Shown piece after piece: positions 42,652 through 51,047 of a DNA stretch of 64,000 bases; the first letter of the stretch is position 1, and every line of letters starts with the position of its first letter. The stretch covers positions 36,269 to 100,268 of the forward strand of contig DASZDG010000079.1 of assembly GCA_035942255.1 (NCBI GenBank), given 5' to 3'. The position numbers and the translations under genes were made by a program. The DNA comes from JALZEG01 sp035942255 (lineage in GTDB: Bacteria > Actinomycetota > CADDZG01 > WHSQ01). The notes under the pieces are model-generated. The model worked only from the letters and a program-made list of their open reading frames with translations. It had not been told where the DNA came from and made no database searches.

Positions 42652-43965
42652 TTAGAGAAGCGCCCTCACGGCCTCTATCTGCCGCCGCACCGATCCCGGC
42701 GCGGTCCCACCGTGGCTGCGCCGGCGGCGCATGCTCTCGCCCGGGTCGGGTGCGGGGGCCGGGCCGGCACCGTTCTCGGCGGCGGCGACCAGCTTTCCGG
42801 CGCGCTCGTGCGCGTGCCGGAACGGGACGCCCTCGAGCACCATCTCCTCGGCGGCGTCCGTGGCCCAAGCGCCGCTTCCCGCGGCGGCCTCGGCCCCCCG
42901 CGCGGTGTCGATCTCGACGGCCTCCATGAAGCGCGTCATTGCCTCCAGGCACCCGTCGAGACGGTCGGCCGCAGCGAAGACGTGAGCCTTGTCCTCCTGC
43001 AGGTCGCGGTCGTACGCGAGCGGCAGCCCCTTCAGCATCGTAAGGAGCGCGACGAGGTCGCCGATGCCTCCGGCGGAGCGGCCGCGGACGAGCTCGGCGA
43101 CGTCGGGGTTGCGCTTCTGAGGCATCATGCTCGACCCCGTCGACCACGCGTCCGGCAGCCGCAGGAAGGCGAACTCCGCGGTCGAGAACACCACGACCTC
43201 TTCGGCGAGGCGCGAGAGGTGCACGCCCGCAAGCGCGCAGGCGTACAGGAGGTCGCACGCGAAGTCGCGGTCGGACACCGCGTCCATCGCGTTGACGAAG
43301 ACGGCCTCGGCCCCCAGGTGTTGTGCGACTACCTCCGCGTCCAGCGGCAGCGTGGTCCCCGCGAGCGCGCCGGCGCCGAGCGCGGAGACGCCGGCGCTCG
43401 TCTCGGCCGCGCGGAACCGCTGTATGTCCCGCGTCAGCGCGCATGCGTGGGCCACGAGGTAGAAGCCGATCGAGACCGGCTGCGCCCGCTGCAGGTGCGT
43501 GTAGCCCGGCATGACGTCTTCGGTGTGCGCCTCGGCCCGGTCGAGGAGGACACCGGCGAGCTCCGTCGCCCTCTCCAGGAGGCGTGCGGCCGCGTCGCCG
43601 CACCACGACCTCAGGTCCTGCGCGACGAGGTCGTTCCGGCTCCGTCCGGCGTGGATGCGCGCGCCGGTGTCGCCGAGCCGGCGCGTGAGCTCACGCTCGA
43701 CGAAGCTGTGCACGTCCTCGTCGGCGGGATCGGGAACGACCGTCCCCGCGGCCCATTCGGCGGCGACGTCGTCACAGGCTCGTTCGATCACCGGGACGTC
43801 GTTCGCGTCGAGCAGCCCCGCCTCGGCGAGGCAGTGCGCATGCGCCACCGTGGCCGCGAGGTCCTGTGGCAGCAGGCGCATGTCGACCTCGATCGACCGC
43901 GTCAGCCGCAGCATGTCGGGGTGAGGGCCGGAAGCGAACCGGCCCCCCCAGAGCGGGTCAGCCAT
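42652..43965 (-). CDS. argH: Argininosuccinate lyase
   Basis: ArgH splits argininosuccinate into arginine and fumarate, the last step of arginine synthesis. The 437-residue protein has 'LWGGRFASGPHPDMLRLTRS', 'DEDVHSFVERELTRRLGDTG', 'IHAGRSRNDLVAQDLRSW' and the fumarase-superfamily signature 'GSSMMPQKRNPDVAELVRG' carrying the catalytic Ser. It is the last gene of the arg operon; ATG 43965 overlaps the end of argG by 8 bp. Slightly shorter than typical (about 460). Confidence 0.95.
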   Translation of the reverse strand: MADPLWGGRFASGPHPDMLRLTRSIEVDMRLLPQDLAATVAHAHCLAEAGLLDANDVPVIERACDDVAAEWAAGTVVPDPADEDVHSFVERELTRRLGDTGARIHAGRSRNDLVAQDLRSWCGDAAARLLERATELAGVLLDRAEAHTEDVMPGYTHLQRAQPVSIGFYLVAHACALTRDIQRFRAAETSAGVSALGAGALAGTTLPLDAEVVAQHLGAEAVFVNAMDAVSDRDFACDLLYACALAGVHLSRLAEEVVVFSTAEFAFLRLPDAWSTGSSMMPQKRNPDVAELVRGRSAGGIGDLVALLTMLKGLPLAYDRDLQEDKAHVFAAADRLDGCLEAMTRFMEAVEIDTARGAEAAAGSGAWATDAAEEMVLEGVPFRHAHERAGKLVAAAENGAGPAPAPDPGESMRRRRSHGGTAPGSVRRQIEAVRALL

Positions 43966-45139
43966 GCGTCTTCGCCCACTGCTTCACCGGCAGCCCCCAG
44001 AGGCGCACGAACCCGGCGGCGTCCTCGTGCCGGAAGGCGTCTCCCGCGTCGTACGTCGCGAGGCTGTGGTCGTAGAGCGCGGTCTCGGACTTGCGGCCCA
44101 CGACCGTGCACGAGCCGGGGCCGAAGCGCAGGCGGACCGTCCCGCTGACGGCATGGCTGCACGACGCGACGAACGCGTCGATCGCCGCGCGCAGCGGCGA
44201 GTACCAGAGGCCCTCGTAGACGAGGTCCGCCCACGTCTCCTCGAGCCTCCGCTTCTCCCGCGCGAAGGAACGATCGAGCGTGAGCGTCTCGAGGTCGGAA
44301 TGCGCGGCGATCAACGCCAGGGCCGCGGGGGCCTCGTAGACCTCGCGCGACTTGATCCCGACGAGCCGGTCCTCGATCGTGTCGATGCGCCCGAAGCCGA
44401 ACGAGCCGGCGAGCTTGCCGACCGCCTCGACGAGGTGCAGCGGCGACAGCGACTCGCCGTCGAGCGCGATCGGAACGCCCGCCGAGAACGCGATTTCGAC
44501 CTCGCGCGGCGCGGCGTCGCCGGTGACTCGCGTCAGCTCGAACACGTCGTCCGGCGGTGCGGCCCACGGATCCTCGAGGATCCCGCACTCGATGCTCCGG
44601 CCCCAGACGTTCTCGTCGATCGAGTAGGGGGACGAGCGGGTGGTCTCGATCGGGAGGTCCCGCTCGTGCGCGTACGCGATCGTGTCGTCGCGTCCCATGC
44701 CCCAGTCGCGCACGGGGGCCAGCACCTCGAGGTCCGGGGCGAGCGCGGCGAGCGCGACCTCGAACCGGACCTGGTCGTTGCCCTTGCCGGTGCAGCCGTG
44801 CGCGACCGCGGCCGCGCCGGTCTCGGCCGCGACCTCTGCGAGGATCCGCGCGATCAGGGGCCGCGACAGCGCCGACACGAGCGGGTAGCGGCGCCCGTAC
44901 AACGCGTTGACGTGCAGGGCCGGGAGGACGAAGTCGTTCACGAACTCGTCGCGCGCGTCCACCACCCGCGCGTCGACGGCCCCCAGCCGCAGCGCCCGCG
45001 CCGCGGCGGCGCCGAGGTCGCCCGGCTGCCCTACGTCGACCGCGACCGCCACGACCTCCCAGCCGCGTTCCGCCAGCCACGGGATCGCGACGGAGGTGTC
45101 GAGACCTCCGGAGTATGCGAGGACGACTCGTCTAGGCAT
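43958..45139 (-). CDS. argG: Argininosuccinate synthase
   Basis: ArgG condenses citrulline and aspartate using ATP. The 393-residue protein starts 'RRVVLAYSGGLDTSVAIPWL' (the ATP pyrophosphatase P-loop SGGLDTS) and has 'HGCTGKGNDQVRFE' and 'SSPYSIDENVWGRSIECGIL', the classic signatures. ATG 45139 follows GAGAGG and overlaps the end of argR by 8 bp; its own end overlaps argH by 8 bp, so translation is coupled throughout. Length matches the family. Confidence 0.96.
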   Translation of the reverse strand: MPRRVVLAYSGGLDTSVAIPWLAERGWEVVAVAVDVGQPGDLGAAAARALRLGAVDARVVDARDEFVNDFVLPALHVNALYGRRYPLVSALSRPLIARILAEVAAETGAAAVAHGCTGKGNDQVRFEVALAALAPDLEVLAPVRDWGMGRDDTIAYAHERDLPIETTRSSPYSIDENVWGRSIECGILEDPWAAPPDDVFELTRVTGDAAPREVEIAFSAGVPIALDGESLSPLHLVEAVGKLAGSFGFGRIDTIEDRLVGIKSREVYEAPAALALIAAHSDLETLTLDRSFAREKRRLEETWADLVYEGLWYSPLRAAIDAFVASCSHAVSGTVRLRFGPGSCTVVGRKSETALYDHSLATYDAGDAFRHEDAAGFVRLWGLPVKQWAKTHG

Positions 45140-45611
45140 GTGACACCTCTCCTGTGCTCGGGCTGCGGGTGTGGAACCAGGACGCGGCAAGAGCCGCCGC
45201 CGTCCCGGCGTCGGGGGCCGCGACGAACACGGTGTCGTCGCCGGCGATGGTGCCGCGGACCTCGGGGAGGCCCGTGAGGTCGAGGGCGCGCGCGACTGCG
45301 GACGCGTGGCCCGGGAGCGTCTTCACGACGACGAGGGTCCCGGCGTCCTCGACGTCGATGGCGAACTCGAGGAGCTCCGCGATCGGGTCGCGCCGCGGCG
45401 TGCGCAGGCGCGCGACGTCGTCGGGGAACCGGTACGCGACCTCGTCGCCGGTCCGGACCTTGACCGCGCCGATCTCGTGCAGGTCGCGCGAGACCGTCGC
45501 CTGCGTGACGTCGTGCCCTGCGTCCCGCAGGGCCGCGACCAGCTCCTGCTGCGTCGCGGCGTGGCCCTCGCGCAGGATCCTGAGCAGCGTCCTACGTCGT
45601 TCGGACCTCAT
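45132..45611 (-). CDS. argR: Arginine repressor ArgR
   Basis: A 159-residue regulator with an N-terminal winged helix ('TLLRILREGHAATQQELVAA', 'VTQATVSRDLHEIGAVKV', the recognition helix) and a C-terminal hexamerisation/arginine-binding domain ('TLVVVKTLPGHASAVARAL', 'GTIAGDDTVFVAAPD', with the Gly-Asp-Asp motif). It represses arg genes when arginine is plentiful. It lies inside the operon between argD and argG, and the first 20 bp overlap the end of argD. A likely target is the palindrome at 49699-49730. Confidence 0.95.
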   Translation of the reverse strand: MRSERRRTLLRILREGHAATQQELVAALRDAGHDVTQATVSRDLHEIGAVKVRTGDEVAYRFPDDVARLRTPRRDPIAELLEFAIDVEDAGTLVVVKTLPGHASAVARALDLTGLPEVRGTIAGDDTVFVAAPDAGTAAALAASWFHTRSPSTGEVSHA

Positions 45612-46758
45612 CCCACACCTCCCTCAGGATCGAGACGCCGCGGACGATCTCCGCGTCCGTCGTGACGAGCGGCGGCGTCAGCCTCAGGACGTCGGGCCCG
45701 ACGTCGTTCACGAGCACGCCCCTCTGGAGCGCCAGCGCGGCGAGGGCCCGCGCCCGGGGCCGGGGGAGCGCGACCGCCCGCAGGAACCCGCGGCCCCTGA
45801 TGGTCCCGCCGGGGAACGCGGCTTCGAGGCTCGCGGCCAGCAGCTCGCCGGCGACGCGCGCTCGCTCGACGAGCCCCTCGTCTTCGATTACCCGCAGGAC
45901 GGCGAGCGCGGCGGCAGCCGGCACCGCGCCTCCCCCGAACGTGCTGCCGTGGTCGCCCGGCCGGAACGAGGCCGCGACGTCCGGCCGCGCCAGGCACGCG
46001 CCGATCGGGAGCCCCGCGGCGAGTCCCTTCGCGAGGCACAGGACGTCGGGCGTGATGCCGGCGGCTTCGAACGCGAACCACCGCCCGGTCCGCGCGATCC
46101 CGGTCTGAACCTCGTCGAGGACGAGCAGCGCGCTCGTCTCGTCACAGAGGCGCCGCACCTCCGGGAGGTAGCCGTCGGGGGGCACGACCACTCCGGCCTC
46201 GCCCTGGATCGGCTCGAGCACGACCGCGGCCACGTGGGGGCCGAGGGCACCGGCAAGCGCGGCGGCGTCGCCGAACGGCACGTGCACGACGTCGCCGACC
46301 AGCGGCTCGAACGGCGCGCGCTTCCCGGGTTGCCCGGTGACCGAGAGCGCGCCCATCGTGCGCCCGTGGAACCCTCCGTCGGCGGCGACGATCGTGCGCC
46401 TGTGCCCGCCGTGTCTCCGCGCGAGCTTCAACGCGGCTTCGACCGCCTCGGCGCCCGAGTTGCACAGGAACGCCTGCATCCCGCCGGTGAGGCCCGACAA
46501 ACGTTCCGCCAGCGCCACCGCCGGATCGTTCTCGTACAGGTTCGAGACGTGGACGAGCTTCGCGGCCTGCTCCTGGATCGCCGCGGTCACGACGGGATGG
46601 CAGTGGCCGGTGCTCACCACGGCGATGCCCGCGACGAGGTCCAGGTACTCCTTCCCGGAGCCGTCGACGAGCGTCGCGCCGCGGCCGGAGACGAAGCGCA
46701 CCGGCCACCGCCGGTACGTGTCCATCACGGGGGCCGCGGGCGTCGAGACCGGCGTCAC
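45592..46758 (-). CDS. argD: Acetylornithine aminotransferase
   Basis: A PLP-dependent class III aminotransferase of 388 residues that makes N-acetylornithine. Motifs: 'LDLVAGIAVVSTGHCHPVVT', 'FLCNSGAEAVEAALKLARRH', 'LLVLDEVQTGIARTGRWFAF' and 'VLCLAKGLAAGLPIGACLAR' with the PLP-binding Lys. GTG 46758 overlaps the argB stop in a GTGA. Its 3' end overlaps argR by 20 bp, exactly where argF stands in many actinomycetes. Confidence 0.95.
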   Translation of the reverse strand: MTPVSTPAAPVMDTYRRWPVRFVSGRGATLVDGSGKEYLDLVAGIAVVSTGHCHPVVTAAIQEQAAKLVHVSNLYENDPAVALAERLSGLTGGMQAFLCNSGAEAVEAALKLARRHGGHRRTIVAADGGFHGRTMGALSVTGQPGKRAPFEPLVGDVVHVPFGDAAALAGALGPHVAAVVLEPIQGEAGVVVPPDGYLPEVRRLCDETSALLVLDEVQTGIARTGRWFAFEAAGITPDVLCLAKGLAAGLPIGACLARPDVAASFRPGDHGSTFGGGAVPAAAALAVLRVIEDEGLVERARVAGELLAASLEAAFPGGTIRGRGFLRAVALPRPRARALAALALQRGVLVNDVGPDVLRLTPPLVTTDAEIVRGVSILREVWDEVRTT

Positions 46759-47600
46759 GGCAGCACCTGCGTGCCGATGCCGTCGGGCGTGAAGATCTCG
46801 AGCAACAGCGCGTGCTCGACGCGGCCGTCCAGGACGTGGACCTTCGCGACGCCCGCGTCGAGCGCCGCGAGCGCTGACTCCATCTTCGGCCTCATCCCTT
46901 CGGACAGGTGCGGCACGAGCGCCTCGAGGTCGTCGCGCTTCATCTCCGAGAGGAGCGACGTGGGTTCGCCGAGGTCGCGGTAGAGGCCGTCGACGTTCGT
47001 GACGTACACGAGCTTCTCGGCGCGCAGGGCGCCGGCGACGGCCGCCGCGGCAACGTCCGCGTTCACGTTCAGCGTCTCGCCGTCGGAGGTGACGCCGAGC
47101 GACGCCACGACGGGAGTGAACCCTCCGTCGAGCAGCGCGTGCAGCAGGTCGGCCCGGACCTCGCTGACGGTGCCGACGCGGCCGAGCTCCTCGTCGGCAG
47201 CACGCTCCGCGACGAGCGTCGTCGCGTCGATGCCGGAGAGGCCCACGGCACAAACGCCTGCCGCGTTCACCCGCCGGACGAGCTCGGCGTTGATCTCCCC
47301 GATCAGCGTGGTCCGCACGACGCCGATCGACGCGTCGTCGGTGACGCGGAGGCCGCCGACGAACCGGGGCTCGACGCCGTGCAGCTCCATCGCGCGGGAG
47401 ATCTGCGGCCCGCCGCCGTGGACGACGACGACCGCGACCCCGACAGACGCGAGCAACGCGACGTCCTGCGCGACCTTCGTCGCGAGCGCCGGATCGTCGA
47501 GCGGCTCCCCGCCGACCTTCACGACGACCACGCGGTCGCGGTACGAGCGGATGTAGGGGAGCGCCTCGACGAGCGTCGCGGCCTTGGACGCCGCGGTCAC
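46755..47600 (-). CDS. argB: Acetylglutamate kinase
   Basis: Phosphorylates N-acetylglutamate, the committed step. The 281-residue protein shows 'VVVVKVGGEPLDDPALATKV' (with K-x-G-G), 'VVVVHGGGPQISRAMELHG' (GGG-P-Q), 'FVGGLRVTD' and 'LVYVTNVDGLYRDLGEPTSL'. The N-terminal segment 'TLVEALPYIRSYRDRVV' is typical of arginine-feedback-inhibited ArgB, so feedback control is likely. GTG 47600 overlaps the argJ stop. Confidence 0.95.
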   Translation of the reverse strand: MTAASKAATLVEALPYIRSYRDRVVVVKVGGEPLDDPALATKVAQDVALLASVGVAVVVVHGGGPQISRAMELHGVEPRFVGGLRVTDDASIGVVRTTLIGEINAELVRRVNAAGVCAVGLSGIDATTLVAERAADEELGRVGTVSEVRADLLHALLDGGFTPVVASLGVTSDGETLNVNADVAAAAVAGALRAEKLVYVTNVDGLYRDLGEPTSLLSEMKRDDLEALVPHLSEGMRPKMESALAALDAGVAKVHVLDGRVEHALLLEIFTPDGIGTQVLP

Positions 47601-48742
47601 GACATCCCTCCCGCGTTCAACGTCACGTACTCCGGTGAGAGGTCGGTCGTGAGGATCTCGGCTCTCCCGGGGCCGTCGCCGACGCGGCACGCCACGACGA
47701 CCTCGCCGGCTGCGAGCGCGTCCGCCGCCGCCGTCAAGGAGCCGCAGGGTTCGCCGGCGGCGAACACGACCTCGTCCCCCAGAGCGACCGTCACGCGCTC
47801 CGGCTCGAGCTTCGGGTCCGCCGCCCCGAGCGCCGCCACCACGCGGCCCCAGTTCGGGTCGCCGCCGTACACCGCCGCGCGCCAGAGGACGGAGTGGGCG
47901 ACCGCGCGCGCGAGGGTCTCGGCAGCGGCCTCGTCGGAGGCGCCGTCGACCGCGATCCGCACGAGACGCGTCCCGCCTTCTGCGTCGCGCACCATCTGCT
48001 CCGCGAGGCCGGCACATACAGCGGTGAGGGGGCCGAGGAGCTCGTCCTCGCCTGCTGCGGCCCCCGCCCCGGACGCGAGCAGGAACACGGAGTCGTTGGT
48101 GCTCTGGCAGCCGTCGACGTCGACGCGGTCGAACGTGTCCCGCACCGCCCGCGTGAGCGCGGACTGCAGCGTGACCCCGTCTACGTCCGCGTCGGTCGCC
48201 ACGAACGCCAGCATCGTCGCCATGTTCGGAGCCAGCATCGCGGCCCCCTTGGCGACGCCCACGACCTCGAAGCCCGCGCCCGCGTGCCGAGTGACCTTCG
48301 GGTGCGTGTCGGTCGTGAGGATCGCGTCGGCGAACGCAGCGGTGTCGTCGCCAAGGTGTCGCGCCGCGATCGGGAGCCCACCGAGCACGTTCGTCAGCGG
48401 CAGCGTCACGCCGATCGGCCCGGTCGACGCCACCGCGACCTCCTCGGGCGAGCACCCGAGGGCCGCGGCGGCTGCGTCCGCGGTGCGGGCCACGGCCTCG
48501 GCCCCCGCCGCGCCCGTGCACGCGTTCGCGTTTCCGCTGTTGACCACGACAGCTTGCACGGGACGGCCGAGCAACGAGCGCGACCACAGCACCGGAGCGG
48601 CCGCCGCGCCGCTCTGCGTGAAAGTCCCCGCCCATCGGACCGGACGCTCGGCGGAGACGATCCCGAGGTCGAGCTCCCCGCCGGGCTTGATCCCGCACGA
48701 GACACCCGCGCTGCGGATGCCCGCGGGCCACCTCACGGCCAT
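47597..48742 (-). CDS. argJ: Bifunctional ornithine acetyltransferase / N-acetylglutamate synthase
   Basis: ArgJ recycles the acetyl group from acetylornithine to glutamate. The 381-residue precursor has 'GVSCGIKPGGELDLGIVSAE', 'VVNSGNANACTGAAG' and the autocleavage site 'APNMATMLAFVATDADV', where the chain is cut before the Thr of M-A-T-M-L to give alpha and beta subunits. ATG 48742 overlaps argC by 10 bp; GTG 48736 (a GTGA overlap) is an alternative start. Because the enzyme may also make N-acetylglutamate, no separate argA is strictly needed. Confidence 0.94.
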   Translation of the reverse strand: MAVRWPAGIRSAGVSCGIKPGGELDLGIVSAERPVRWAGTFTQSGAAAAPVLWSRSLLGRPVQAVVVNSGNANACTGAAGAEAVARTADAAAAALGCSPEEVAVASTGPIGVTLPLTNVLGGLPIAARHLGDDTAAFADAILTTDTHPKVTRHAGAGFEVVGVAKGAAMLAPNMATMLAFVATDADVDGVTLQSALTRAVRDTFDRVDVDGCQSTNDSVFLLASGAGAAAGEDELLGPLTAVCAGLAEQMVRDAEGGTRLVRIAVDGASDEAAAETLARAVAHSVLWRAAVYGGDPNWGRVVAALGAADPKLEPERVTVALGDEVVFAAGEPCGSLTAAADALAAGEVVVACRVGDGPGRAEILTTDLSPEYVTLNAGGMS

Positions 48743-49692
48743 ACCGCGATCCCTTCGAGCCCGGTCGTCTCGGGGAGCCCGAGCGCGGCGTTCGCGTTCT
48801 GCACCGCCTGCCCCGCGGCCCCCTTGCCGAGGTTGTCGATAGCGGCGGAGCACACGAGGTATCCCGCGCGCGCGTCCACCCTCGCCGAGACCAGCGCGTG
48901 GTTCGTCCCCGCCACCGCCTTCGTCGACGGCCACTCGGGCGTGACGTGCACGAACGGCTCGTCCGCGTACGCGTCGTGGAGGACGTCGAGCGGGTCACCG
49001 GCGGGCTCCGAGCACAGCGGCGCGCGTGCTGTCACGAGGAGGCCGCGCGGCATCGGGACGAGATGCGGGGTGAACGACACCGTCGCCTCCATCCCCCCGA
49101 AGCCCGCGAGCCCGCGCTCGATCTCCCCGACGTGGCGGTGCGCGACGGTGCCGTACGCGGACGCGCCGCCGTCGACGTTCGCGAACAGCAGGCGATCCTC
49201 CGCGGCCCTCCCGGCCCCGGAGACGCCCGACAGCGCGTCGACCACCACAGGTCCGGTGATCCACCCGGCCCGCGCGAACGGGACGAGGCACAGCAGCGCC
49301 GCGGTCGGGTAGCAGCCGGGGTTCGCGATGCGCGTTCCCGCGTGACCGGGCCGCGCGAGCTCCGGAAGCCCGTACGTCCAGCCGGGGTGGGAGCGGAAGT
49401 CGTCCCCGAGGTCGACGACGATCTCTGCCGCGACCTCGCCGAGATGGTCCGGGAGAGCTCCGTGCGGGAGGCACGAGAAGCACAGCTGGGCCGACGCCGC
49501 GGCCTCGGCCACCGTCGTCAGCTCGAGGTCGAGCTCGTGCCGGAGGTGGGGGAGCGCGTCGCCCAGCGGCCGTCCCGCGTTCGCCCCGGCCGCCACCGCC
49601 GTGACCGTGATCGCCGGATGCCGCGCGAGGAGGCGCAACACCTCACCACCGGTGTATCCGGATGCGCCGAGTACCGCTGCAGAAGCTCCCAT
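48733..49692 (-). CDS. argC: N-acetyl-gamma-glutamyl-phosphate reductase
   Basis: An NADP-dependent reductase of 319 residues: N-terminal 'AAVLGASGYTGGEVLRLLAR' (dinucleotide-binding), 'NPGCYPTAALLCLVPFARAG' with the active-site Cys, and 'IDNLGKGAAGQAVQNANAAL' at the end. ATG 49692 lies only a few bases downstream of a strong -10-like sequence, so the transcript is probably almost leaderless. It is the first gene of the operon argC-J-B-D-R-G-H. Confidence 0.95.
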   Translation of the reverse strand: MGASAAVLGASGYTGGEVLRLLARHPAITVTAVAAGANAGRPLGDALPHLRHELDLELTTVAEAAASAQLCFSCLPHGALPDHLGEVAAEIVVDLGDDFRSHPGWTYGLPELARPGHAGTRIANPGCYPTAALLCLVPFARAGWITGPVVVDALSGVSGAGRAAEDRLLFANVDGGASAYGTVAHRHVGEIERGLAGFGGMEATVSFTPHLVPMPRGLLVTARAPLCSEPAGDPLDVLHDAYADEPFVHVTPEWPSTKAVAGTNHALVSARVDARAGYLVCSAAIDNLGKGAAGQAVQNANAALGLPETTGLEGIAVWP

Positions 49693-49698
49693 GGCGCT

Positions 49699-49730
49699 GC
49701 ATCTTATACATATATGCGTATGGAAGATGC
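49699..49730 (-). promoter_or_regulatory. AT-rich nested palindrome at the argC promoter, probable ArgR operator
   Basis: GCATCTT (49699-49705) and AAGATGC (49724-49730) are perfect inverted arms; inside them ATAC (49706-49709) and GTAT (49718-49721) pair as well. The core is one of the few AT-rich stretches in this GC-rich region. On the minus strand TATAAG inside it is a good -10, about 10 bp from the argC ATG. ArgR boxes are AT-rich palindromes, so repressor binding here would block argC transcription. The assignment is inferred, not shown. Confidence 0.6.
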
Positions 49731-49761
49731 CACTCCTGCCCGAGGGCGCTAACGTCCGCCC

Positions 49762-51003
49762 GTGCCGAAGCCCGCCGCTCTCCGCCCGGTCCCGATCGAG
49801 GCCGTCCGCCGTCTCGCTATCGAGGCTCAGGGGTTGGGCCGCGTCCGCGCCGGCGGCTCCCCGGCGGGGATCCTCGACCTGGTTACCCGTATGGGGTGCC
49901 TCCAGATCGACCCGATCTCGGTCGTCGCCCCGACGCAGCACCTCGTGCTCTGGAGCCGCACCGGGGGGTTCGACCGTGCCGGCTTCGACGACCTGCTGTG
50001 GAACGACCGCTCGCTGTTCCACTACTGGGCCCACGCGGCGTCGATCGTCCCGACCGCGGACTACCCGATCCACGCGCTGCTGATGAGGCGCTGGGGGCGG
50101 GGCGAGACGAAGTACGAGCAGCGCGTGCGCGAGTGGATCCGCGTCAACGCGCGGATGCGGCGCAGCATCGTGGACCAGCTGCGCGCGGAGGGCCCGCTGA
50201 AGCTCGCCGACCTCCGCAGGGTGCGGGCGCAGCCGTGGCAGTCGTCGGGATGGAACGACTCGCAGGACGTCCAGCGGATGATCGAGTTCCTCTGGATCAA
50301 GGGCATCGTCACGATCGCCGGGCGCGTCGGCGGAGCGCGCCTCTGGGACCTCATGGAGCGGTGGCTGCCGGAGTGGACGCCGCGCGAGACGTGGGCCGAA
50401 CGGCGCGTCGTGGGGGCCGCGGCCGTGCGCTCGCTGCGCGCTCTAGGCGTCGCGACGCGCGGCCACGTCAACGCGCACTTCACGCGGGGCCGGTACTCCG
50501 GGCTCGCCGACGTGCTCGCGCGGCTCGCGCGTCGTGGCGAGGTCGAGGAGGTCGCGGTCGCCGAGGGGACGACGCGGCTCCCCGGGCGGTGGTACGTCCA
50601 CGCCGCCGACGCCGAGCGCCTCGAGACGCTGTCGGGCGATGACTGGGAGGGGTCGTGCCGGCTGCTGTCGCCGTTCGACAACCTGATCTGCGACCGCGCC
50701 CGCACCGAGCTCCTCTGGGGCTTCGAGTACCGCATCGAGATCTACGTCCCGAAGGCCAAGCGCCGCTTCGGCTACTACGTGCTTCCGATCCTGTGGCACG
50801 ACCGGCTGATCGGACGGATGGACGCGGCCTTCGACAAGGCGGCGGGGACCCTGCGCGTGCTGTCGGTGCACGCCGAGCGGTCGGTTCCCGCGGCCGGCGA
50901 GGACGTGGCGGCGGCCGCCGGCGACCTCGCTTCCTTCCTAGGGGCGACCTCGGTCGAGTGGCCGGCGAAACGGCCCCGGGCCTGGGCCCGCGCGCTCGCC
51001 TAG
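49762..51003 (+). CDS. Winged-helix DNA glycosylase of the YcaQ/AlkZ-like family
   Basis: The 413-residue protein matches the winged-helix glycosylases that open interstrand cross-links and excise bulky alkyl adducts: 'LDLVTRMGCLQIDPISVVAP' contains the Q-x-D active-site motif, followed by 'HLVLWSRTGGFDRAGFDDLL', 'RSLFHYWAHAASIVPTADYP' and 'LLSPFDNLICDRARTELLWG'. GTG 49762 lies 69 bp from the argC start, divergently. No signal peptide; a cytoplasmic repair enzyme. Together with tag and ku it adds to a DNA-damage theme. Confidence 0.87.
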   Translation: MPKPAALRPVPIEAVRRLAIEAQGLGRVRAGGSPAGILDLVTRMGCLQIDPISVVAPTQHLVLWSRTGGFDRAGFDDLLWNDRSLFHYWAHAASIVPTADYPIHALLMRRWGRGETKYEQRVREWIRVNARMRRSIVDQLRAEGPLKLADLRRVRAQPWQSSGWNDSQDVQRMIEFLWIKGIVTIAGRVGGARLWDLMERWLPEWTPRETWAERRVVGAAAVRSLRALGVATRGHVNAHFTRGRYSGLADVLARLARRGEVEEVAVAEGTTRLPGRWYVHAADAERLETLSGDDWEGSCRLLSPFDNLICDRARTELLWGFEYRIEIYVPKAKRRFGYYVLPILWHDRLIGRMDAAFDKAAGTLRVLSVHAERSVPAAGEDVAAAAGDLASFLGATSVEWPAKRPRAWARALA

Positions 51004-51047
51004 TCCGGGAGGGTACGGGCCGGTCGCCGCCGAATCATGAGGGCGGG

